Source: UBA5070 sp039798065
GTDB taxonomy: Bacteria > Fibrobacterota > Fibrobacteria > UBA5070
NCBI GenBank assembly: GCA_039798065.1
Contig: JBDKGS010000132.1
Coordinates: forward strand, 1-11,437
Length of the DNA stretch: 11,437 bases
Reading direction: 5' to 3'
Shown: positions 6,302-11,437 of the stretch, piece by piece
How positions within the stretch are numbered: the stretch's first letter is position 1
Layout of the letters: every line of letters starts with the position of its first letter
Made by a program: the position numbers and the translations under genes
Notes under the pieces: model-generated
The model's database searches: none
The model's input: only the letters and a program-made list of their open reading frames with translations
What the model was told of the DNA's origin: nothing

Positions 6302-7780
6302 ATGTCCGTCCAACTTGGTCGGGCCCTGGGGGCCCTGCTTGTCGCCGTCACCGTTTCCTTCGCTGCGAAGGATTCCGTCATCCTGACAAATTCCGTTGCG
6401 AATCCCGCTCCGGTCATTTCCGCACCGACGACAGATTCTGCCATACTCCAGCGTTTGGCCGACCTCGAAGCCTACGTGAACAACACCGCCCGCCAGGACT
6501 TCGCAACCTCCAAGGTCCAGTCGCCGGGCCCCGGCCACAACACCTGGCTCATGATCTCGGCGGCGCTGGTTCTGTTCATGACGCTTCCCGGTCTCGCTCT
6601 GTTCTTTGGTGGCTTGGTCCGCCACAAGAACGTGTTGTCGGTGCTGGCGCAGTGCATGGGGATCGCGGGCGTGGTCACCTTGCTGTGGTGGGCCGTGGGA
6701 TATTCCTTGGTGTTCGCTCCTGGCAACGCCTTCATTGGTGGGCTCGACTACGCGTTCTTCAACGGCGTGGACGCGACGCCAAATCCTGTCTACTCGAACT
6801 GGGTGAGCCACAACGTGTTCGCCATGTTCCAGCTCATGTTCGCGATCATCACCCCGGCCCTGCTGATCGGGGCCGCCGCAGAGCGCATCAAGTTTTCGTC
6901 GATGATGCTGATCTCTGTGCTGTGGTTGTTCTTCGTGTACATCCCCATCGCCCACATGGCCTGGGGTTCCACCGGGTTCTTCAATGGTGTGGGCAACGCC
7001 AACGCCGGGATCAAGGCGCTCGACTTCGCGGGCGGTTTCGCGGTCGAAATGGCTTCGGGCTGGTCGGCGCTGGCGCTCATCTGGATCCTGGGGCCGCGCA
7101 AGGGTTATGGCAAGGACCCGATGCCGCCTCACTCCATGGTTCTGGCCATGGCGGGCGCTGGGCTGTTGTGGGTGGGCTGGTACGGCTTCAACGTTGGGTC
7201 GGCCATGGGTGCCGATGGCGTGGCCTCCAACGCGTTCGTGGCCACCACGCTTGCCGCGGCGGTGTCGTCGGTCTTGTGGCCATCGTTGGAATGGATGCTC
7301 CACGGCAAGCCCACCGTGCTGGGATTTTGCTCCGGGATCGTGGCTGGGCTGGTGGCCATCACCCCGGCGGCAGGATTTGTCACTCCCGGCGCGGCCGTGT
7401 TCATCGGATTTTTGGGGACCGGCTTTTCGTTTTTCGCCGCCATGCGCCTGAAGCACATCCTGAAGTACGACGACGCGCTGGACACCTTCGGCGTGCATGG
7501 CGTCGCCGGTACGGTGGGCACCTTGCTGACGGGCTTGTTCGCCACGGTGGCGATCAATCCCAATCTCCAAGTGAACCTGGGCGGATTGATCGGAAACGGA
7601 TTGTGGATGGAACAAGCCAAGGCGATGGGCATCACGGTCGTCGTGGCGCTGGTGGGCACGCTCGCGGCCACCGCCATCACCAAGCTGGTGCTGGGGCTGC
7701 GCCCGGATTCCGAAGACGAAGTGGCGGGCATGGACTACCTGGACCACGGCGAAGTGGGCTACAGGTACGAGGAGAACTGA
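6302..7780 (+). CDS. amt: Ammonium transporter Amt3 with Glu in place of the first pore histidine
   Basis: This is a 492-residue Amt channel closely related to Amt1. I chose the ATG at 6302 because GAGGAAAG (6289-6295) sits just before it; an upstream in-frame GTG at 6266 would add 12 residues but falls within a few bases of the promoter's start site. Residues 1 to about 22 look like a signal peptide (ends SFAA). A short linker with ADLEAYVNN follows, then the core from about residue 78 (GPGHNTWLM). The Phe gate (FQLMF), W in AHMAWGS, D241, GFNVGS and the second twin-His residue H399 are conserved. At the first twin-His position the sequence is FAVEMASGW, giving E249 instead of His (codon GAA; Amt1 has CAC, a two-base difference). 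Spacing E249 to H399 is 150, as in AmtB. In fungal Mep1/Mep3 the same Glu is natural and alters transport rate and pH dependence. It has its own sigma-54 promoter. Confidence 0.95.
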   Translation: MSVQLGRALGALLVAVTVSFAAKDSVILTNSVANPAPVISAPTTDSAILQRLADLEAYVNNTARQDFATSKVQSPGPGHNTWLMISAALVLFMTLPGLALFFGGLVRHKNVLSVLAQCMGIAGVVTLLWWAVGYSLVFAPGNAFIGGLDYAFFNGVDATPNPVYSNWVSHNVFAMFQLMFAIITPALLIGAAAERIKFSSMMLISVLWLFFVYIPIAHMAWGSTGFFNGVGNANAGIKALDFAGGFAVEMASGWSALALIWILGPRKGYGKDPMPPHSMVLAMAGAGLLWVGWYGFNVGSAMGADGVASNAFVATTLAAAVSSVLWPSLEWMLHGKPTVLGFCSGIVAGLVAITPAAGFVTPGAAVFIGFLGTGFSFFAAMRLKHILKYDDALDTFGVHGVAGTVGTLLTGLFATVAINPNLQVNLGGLIGNGLWMEQAKAMGITVVVALVGTLAATAITKLVLGLRPDSEDEVAGMDYLDHGEVGYRYEEN

Positions 7781-7793
7781 CGGTTTTTGTCCC

Positions 7794-7820
7794 GTGGTGG
7801 AGCTCGCCTGGAGCCACCAC
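7794..7820 (+). other. Hairpin downstream of amt3
   Basis: GTGGTGG (7794-7800) pairs with CCACCAC (7814-7820); CTC/GAG inside can extend the stem with a small bulge. No T run follows on either strand, so it is not a classical intrinsic terminator. It may still pause transcription between amt3 and the TraB-family gene 113 bases on, or protect the amt3 message end. Confidence 0.4.
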
Positions 7821-7893
7821 CTGTGAATTGTTCGCAAGAGGTGATCATCAAGCAAAGGGAGGCCGGTTGGCTTCCCTTTCTACTTTGGCCTGG

Positions 7894-9066
7894 ATGAGCT
7901 CTTCCGAAATCCGCACCATCCAGCTTGCCGACCGGGAAATCCTCCTGCTCGGCACGGCACACGTCTCCTCCGATTCGGTTCTCCAGGTCGAGGAGGCGAT
8001 CCGGAATCTGTCACCCGACCACGTGTGCGTGGAGCTGGACGAAAAACGTCTCAAGGCGCTTTCCGACCCGGATGCCTGGAAAAAGCTCGATCTGATTTCG
8101 GTGATCAAGCAAGGTCAGTTGTCCACTTTGGTGGCCAACCTGATGCTTGCCAGCCACCAGCGGCGCATGGGATTGCAGACCGGCGTAAAGCCCGGTGCCG
8201 AGCTGCTTGCGGCGGTACGGGTGGCCGAAGAATTGGGAATACCGGTTTCGCTGGTGGATCGCGAAATCAAGACCACGTTGCGCCGTGCCTGGAGTCTCAC
8301 ACCGTGGCGCCGCAAGTTCCTGCTGGCCGGAATGCTGTTGGAAAGCCTGTTCGACAAGTCGGAAGTGTCGGAGGAAAAGCTGGGTGAAATGCGCGAGCAG
8401 GACACCCTTTCGGCCATGATGGACGAGATGGGCAAGACTTTGCCCGAAATCCGCGACGTGGTGCTCACCGAACGCGACCATTTCATGACCGGGCGCGTCC
8501 GGACAGTTTCCGGCAAAAAGATCCTCGCGGTCATCGGGGCGGGGCACCGGCAGGGGATGTCCGAATTGCTGGAAACGGGTGCGCCTTCGCGTTCCGAGGA
8601 AGAGCTGACCCACGTGCCTCCGCGCTCGCCGCTTTGGACTTGGATTGGCTGGTCGATTCCTGTCGCGGTGGTGGCGTCCATGGTCTGGCTCGCCTATGCC
8701 AAGGGTTTTGGCGTGCTGGGCGACAACCTGCTTTATTGGGTGTTGGTGACCGGTGTGCCGGCGGCGTTCGGCGCCACTCTGGCCTTCGCGCATCCGTTGG
8801 CGATCTTGACGGCTTTTGTCATGGCGCCGCTCAAGCCGTTCCATCCGTTCGTGGGCAGCGGTACCTTCGTGGCGCTGGTGCAGGCCTGGCTGTTGCCTCC
8901 GCGCGTCCACGAGATGGAAAGCGTTGCCGACGACATTTCGCAGTTCGGGAAGTGGTGGACGAACCGGTTGTTGCGGATTTTCCTGTGCTTTTTGTTGCCG
9001 GGATTACCCGCCACGATCGGCATGGCGTTCGGCCTCACCCATATCGTGAAGACCATGGCGAATTGA
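7894..9066 (+). CDS. TraB/PrgY family membrane protein
   Basis: This is a 390-residue protein with a soluble N-terminal TraB domain and a C-terminal membrane part. The family motifs are GTAHVS (about 20-25, with H23), VELDEKR (46-52, E47 and R52) and GAGHRQGM (about 215-222, H218). These conserved His/Glu residues relate the family to the Tiki metalloprotease fold. Four hydrophobic segments follow, at about 248-270, 278-295, 298-318 and 355-385. PrgY and TraB of enterococcal plasmids shut down the cells' own pheromone, but chromosomal homologues in other bacteria have no settled role. Start choice is uncertain: ATG 7894 gives the usual family N-terminus but lacks a ribosome site, while TTG 7867 lies 4 bases after GGGAGG (7857-7862) and would add nine residues. 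The same frame is open far upstream, across amt3, by chance. Confidence 0.9.
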   Translation: MSSSEIRTIQLADREILLLGTAHVSSDSVLQVEEAIRNLSPDHVCVELDEKRLKALSDPDAWKKLDLISVIKQGQLSTLVANLMLASHQRRMGLQTGVKPGAELLAAVRVAEELGIPVSLVDREIKTTLRRAWSLTPWRRKFLLAGMLLESLFDKSEVSEEKLGEMREQDTLSAMMDEMGKTLPEIRDVVLTERDHFMTGRVRTVSGKKILAVIGAGHRQGMSELLETGAPSRSEEELTHVPPRSPLWTWIGWSIPVAVVASMVWLAYAKGFGVLGDNLLYWVLVTGVPAAFGATLAFAHPLAILTAFVMAPLKPFHPFVGSGTFVALVQAWLLPPRVHEMESVADDISQFGKWWTNRLLRIFLCFLLPGLPATIGMAFGLTHIVKTMAN

Positions 9067-9105
9067 TCCTGTGTGATGGGGCCTTGGACTTGGGCGACGT
9101 TCCTC

Positions 9106-9173
9106 GTCAGTCCCGCGAAGGCGGGAGTCCATTCGTCGGAGTGGATGTGGATCCCCGCCTTCGCGGGGAAGGA
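9106..9173. repeat. REPIN-like double palindrome
   Basis: Two GC-rich hairpins face each other. The left is CCCGC-GAAG-GCGGG (9112-9125) and the right is CCCCGC-CTTC-GCGGGG (9153-9168). They are imperfect reverse complements of one another (outer arms GTC...TCCA and TGGAT...GGAC), so the 68 bases form a larger imperfect inverted repeat with a central spacer. This is the layout of REP doublets (REPINs), non-autonomous intergenic repeats usually present in many genomic copies. Here it sits between convergent genes. Copy number cannot be judged from the window. Confidence 0.65.
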
Positions 9174-9189
9174 CAGTTTGTTGCCGGTC

Positions 9190-9208
9190 TTGCGGAGAGT
9201 GTCCGCAA
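9190..9208. other. Hairpin between convergent genes
   Basis: TTGCGGA (9190-9196) and TCCGCAA (9202-9208) form a perfect 7-bp stem with a 5-base loop. It lies 26 bases beyond the stop codon of the Rieske gene and 123 bases after the TraB-family stop. There is no T run, so it is at most a weak or Rho-assisted stop for either strand. Confidence 0.35.
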
Positions 9209-9234
9209 TGGGTTAGCCGGTCGAGTATCCGCCT

Positions 9235-9585
9235 TCAGGGCGTAGGGATCTCTACCAACGCGTCATCCCCGTCCTCCGTGACCGCAAACCCGATCAACGG
9301 ATGTCCTGAACAGGGTCCATAGACGCATTGGCCATCGTCGCCGCGAAACAGGGCGCCATGGATCTTGCATTGGATCATGCCTGCCTCGTGGTTCCAGAAC
9401 TCCGCATCGTCCATGTCCAGAGGGGCCGGCCAGTGGCGGCAACGGTTCTGGAAGGCTCTGAGGCCCGCTGGCGTGCGGATCAGGAATCCTTGCTCCTCGG
9501 AGTCGGGAAGCGGGAATGTTTTGGCCTCGCCAAGAACAAGACTTGTCGCCTGGGCGATCCGGATGGTGGTAGAATGGTCGGGCAT
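9235..9585 (-). CDS. Small Rieske [2Fe-2S] protein
   Basis: This is a 116-residue soluble protein without signal peptide or membrane segment. The cluster ligands are C49-x-H51 (in NRCRHWP) and C73-x2-H76 (in IQCKIHG), with 21 residues between the pairs. It continues with the Rieske-like DGQCVYGPC (85-92) stretch. This is the stand-alone, ferredoxin-like type, similar to the small subunits that feed electrons to oxygenases and reductases; no catalytic partner is adjacent. It lacks the disulphide cysteines of respiratory-complex Rieske proteins. The ATG at 9583-9585 is preceded on its strand by AGGAAG with good spacing. It is divergent from the assembly-ATPase gene (81 bases between starts) and convergent with the TraB-family gene. 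Confidence 0.9.
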   Translation of the reverse strand: MPDHSTTIRIAQATSLVLGEAKTFPLPDSEEQGFLIRTPAGLRAFQNRCRHWPAPLDMDDAEFWNHEAGMIQCKIHGALFRGDDGQCVYGPCSGHPLIGFAVTEDGDDALVEIPTP

Positions 9586-9608
9586 GATCTTCCTGTCGGC
9601 AATATCTT

Positions 9609-9617
9609 ATCACACAA
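9609..9617 (-). promoter_or_regulatory. Possible extended -10 element for the Rieske gene
   Basis: On the minus strand TGATAAGAT lies just upstream of the Rieske start and resembles an extended -10 (TGn followed by TATAAT with two changes). No good -35 is present at the right distance. This is a weak call. Confidence 0.25.
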
Positions 9618-9666
9618 GATCCAAAATCCGTCGTCCATTGGCGATCGGGGAAGCAAGGGGCGGCGC

Positions 9667-11370
9667 GTGGCGTTGAAGCTCGGCGAGATGATGGTGGAAA
9701 GCGGCCTCATCGACAAGGAGCAGCTGCTCTTGGCGCTCAAGAGCCAGCGTGCCAATGGCGGCAAGTTGGGCGAAAACCTGGTGCGCGTAGGGGCTTTGCT
9801 CGACGAAGAAGAGATCGCCTCGTTCGTCGCCAAGCAGATGAACCTGGGAAAGATCGCCCTCACGGACATCGATCTGGAAGAAGATACGGTCAAGCTGATC
9901 CCGGAAGATCTAGCCATCAAGTATACGGTGATCGCCGTCAGCCGCACCAACAAGGTGCTGACGGTGGCCACTTCCGATCCAAAAAATGTCTACGTGCTGG
10001 ACGCCATCAAGTTCATCACTGGATGCACCGTCAAGCCCGTGGTGGCCCCTGAAAGCCAGATCAAGGCCAGTCTGGAGAAGTTCTACCAGGGCTCCCACGA
10101 AAAGGAAATGCAGGACATCCTGGGGGCCGTGGGCGAGGACATGGAGGTCGTCAAGGAGAACAACGACGACGCCGAAGCCGCCAACGCCCTTGCCGCGGTC
10201 GACGATGCGCCTCTGGTGAAGTTGGTGAACAAGCTGCTGATGGACGCCATCCGCATGCGCGCGTCCGACATCCACGTCGAGATCTACGAGAAGGTCATGC
10301 GGGTGCGCTACCGTGTGGACGGCACGTTGCGCGAGATCAGCACGCTTCCGTTCAAATTGCGCCATGCCATCATCTCGCGACTCAAGATCATGGCCAACCT
10401 GGACATTTCCGAGCGACGCCTTCCCCAGGACGGGCGCATCAAGCTAAAGACGCCACAAGGGAAAACGGTCGATCTGCGCGTGAACACCCTGCCATGCATC
10501 TTCGGCGAAAAAGTCGTGATGCGTATTTTGGACCAGTCCAATCTTCAATTGGACCTGATCAAGTTGGGACTGCACGAAAAAGGCCTCAACGACCTGAAAG
10601 AAGCCATCGACGCCCCTTTCGGGATGATCCTGGTGACCGGCCCGACAGGATCTGGCAAGTCGACCACGCTCTATTCGGCCATGTCGACCATCAACGACGT
10701 GGGCATCAACATCATGACCGCCGAAGATCCTGTGGAATACAACCTCCACGGCATCAACCAGGTCCAGGTGCATTCCGAGATCGGACTGACCTTCGCGGCG
10801 GCCCTGCGCGCTTTCCTGCGCCAAGACCCGGACGTGATCATGGTGGGTGAAATGCGCGACCTGGAAACCGCGGAAATCGGCGTGAAAGCAGCGCTCACCG
10901 GTCACCTGGTGTTGTCCACGCTGCACACCAACGACGCGCCCAGCACCATCAATCGTTTGATCGACATGGGGATCGAACCATTTTTGGTTGCCAGTTCTTG
11001 TCGATTGATCATCGCGCAGCGCCTGGTGCGCAAGGTTTGCCAGGATTGCAAGATCCCGGATCCAGACAAATCCCTCGCCCTGCAGCGGCTTCTGCGCATC
11101 GACGACGATGCATTTGCGAAGCTTGAGCTGAAAAAAGGCAAGGGTTGCGACATCTGTAACGGGAGCGGGTACAAAGGTCGACAGGGCATCTATGAGATCA
11201 TGCCTATCTCTACCGCCATCAAACAGCTTATCATTGATCGTGCAAGCATTGACGAAATCCGGCAGGCGGCGATCAACGACGGAGTCCTGACCTTGCGATC
11301 GGCGGCGCTACGGCTCTTGGAGCTGGGGCAGACCACCGCGCAGGAAGTCATCCGTTCCACCGATTCCTGA
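9667..11370 (+). CDS. pilB: Type IV pilus / type II secretion assembly ATPase (PilB/GspE family)
   Basis: This is a 567-residue cytoplasmic hexameric ATPase that drives pilin (or pseudopilin) polymerisation. The GTG at 9667 is chosen because AAGGGG ends 6 bases before it and the product then begins with the normal T2SSE N-terminal domain (LGEMMVESGLIDKEQLL). The frame is open far upstream, but only as an overlap with the Rieske gene. The N-terminal domain covers about 1-150. The Asp box begins ASDIHVEI (199-206). Walker A is GPTGSGKS (325-332, K331), the Walker B region DPDVIMVGE (387-395, E395), and the His box includes H413 and H420. A zinc-binding tetracysteine is present as C458-x2-C461 and C494-x2-C497, typical of PilB/GspE and absent from PilT. 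The following gene starts 25 bases later, so a pilus operon is likely. A GspE role in type II secretion is the main alternative. Confidence 0.93.
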   Translation: MALKLGEMMVESGLIDKEQLLLALKSQRANGGKLGENLVRVGALLDEEEIASFVAKQMNLGKIALTDIDLEEDTVKLIPEDLAIKYTVIAVSRTNKVLTVATSDPKNVYVLDAIKFITGCTVKPVVAPESQIKASLEKFYQGSHEKEMQDILGAVGEDMEVVKENNDDAEAANALAAVDDAPLVKLVNKLLMDAIRMRASDIHVEIYEKVMRVRYRVDGTLREISTLPFKLRHAIISRLKIMANLDISERRLPQDGRIKLKTPQGKTVDLRVNTLPCIFGEKVVMRILDQSNLQLDLIKLGLHEKGLNDLKEAIDAPFGMILVTGPTGSGKSTTLYSAMSTINDVGINIMTAEDPVEYNLHGINQVQVHSEIGLTFAAALRAFLRQDPDVIMVGEMRDLETAEIGVKAALTGHLVLSTLHTNDAPSTINRLIDMGIEPFLVASSCRLIIAQRLVRKVCQDCKIPDPDKSLALQRLLRIDDDAFAKLELKKGKGCDICNGSGYKGRQGIYEIMPISTAIKQLIIDRASIDEIRQAAINDGVLTLRSAALRLLELGQTTAQEVIRSTDS

Positions 11371-11395
11371 TCCGACAGCACCAGGGAAGAGACCA

Positions 11396-11437
11396 ATGGT
11401 CAACGTACTCGAGCTCATCACCAAGATGATCGAATGG
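11396..11437 (+). CDS. Start of a downstream gene, probably PilT-like (truncated by window edge)
   Basis: An ATG at 11396 follows AGGGAAGAG by 4 bases and lies 25 bases after the assembly-ATPase stop. Only 14 codons are visible, MVNVLELITKMIEW. A short N-terminal helix of this kind directly before the window end resembles the start of PilT-type twitching ATPases, which often follow pilB. With so few residues this is mainly an inference from gene order. Confidence 0.45.
   Translation, partial: MVNVLELITKMIEW

Noticed and set aside
6269..7855. 528-codon open frame antisense to amt3
   Set aside because: Shadow of amt3, with a His/Arg/Gln-rich nonsense composition and no ribosome site or family features.
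6247..9066. 939-codon open frame suggesting a fusion of an N-terminal region with the TraB domain
   Set aside because: The first 540 or so codons are the out-of-frame reading of amt3 (Arg/Gly/His-rich). Only the part from about 7867/7894 shows protein family motifs, so no fusion exists.
9640..9656. Possible sigma-54 promoter before the assembly ATPase (TTGGCGATCGGGGAAGCA)
   Set aside because: GG and GC are separated by 11 bases, not 10, and the site lies too close to the GTG start to leave a leader with a ribosome site.
9328..9666. N-terminal extension of the assembly ATPase (113 codons upstream of 9667)
   Set aside because: The extension overlaps the Rieske gene on the other strand. The family N-terminal domain starts directly after GTG 9667, which has a ribosome site.

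Overview
The window is GC-rich DNA (clearly above 55% G+C in the genes, AT-rich in the intergenic promoters). It is chromosomal in character and comes from a Gram-negative-type bacterium: there are Sec-exported ammonium channels with cleavable signal peptides, a type IV pilus or type II secretion assembly ATPase, and sigma-54-type promoters. Heavy use of TTG leucine codons and the mix of genes would fit Fibrobacterota or a deltaproteobacterial-type lineage. This is a weak inference and the window alone cannot settle the taxon. No phage, transposase, plasmid, CRISPR, rRNA or tRNA signal was seen.

Layout from left to right: the tail of an unrecognised gene (1-333); ammonium transporter 1 (600-2078) with a strong intrinsic terminator; ammonium transporter 2 (2415-3974), from a different Amt subclade; a convergent gap; a minus-strand pair of an NhaD/CitMHS-like ion antiporter (4663-6000) followed by a small RDD-family membrane protein (4230-4610); a 301-base divergent promoter region; ammonium transporter 3 (6302-7780); a TraB/PrgY-family membrane protein (7894-9066); a REPIN-like double hairpin; a minus-strand small Rieske ferredoxin-like protein (9235-9585); a GspE/PilB-type assembly ATPase (9667-11370); and the first 14 codons of a following gene, probably pilT-like.

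The unifying theme of 334-7780 is ammonium uptake. All three amt genes have their own well-matched -24/-12 (sigma-54) promoter with exact GG-N10-GC spacing. A TGACAAT-type element lies at a similar distance (78-91 bp) upstream of each -24 box, and a 17-bp element is shared by amt1 and amt3. This suggests one nitrogen-responsive enhancer-binding activator controlling three separately transcribed transporters. No glnK/P-II gene is adjacent, which is unusual for amt loci. Amt3 carries Glu in place of the first pore histidine of the twin-His pair, a substitution best known from fungal Mep1/Mep3-type transporters. Its close paralogue Amt1 and the more distant Amt2 keep both histidines. The locus may therefore hold functionally differentiated ammonium channels. 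From 9235 onward the window changes topic to a Rieske protein and the pilus/secretion ATPase operon.
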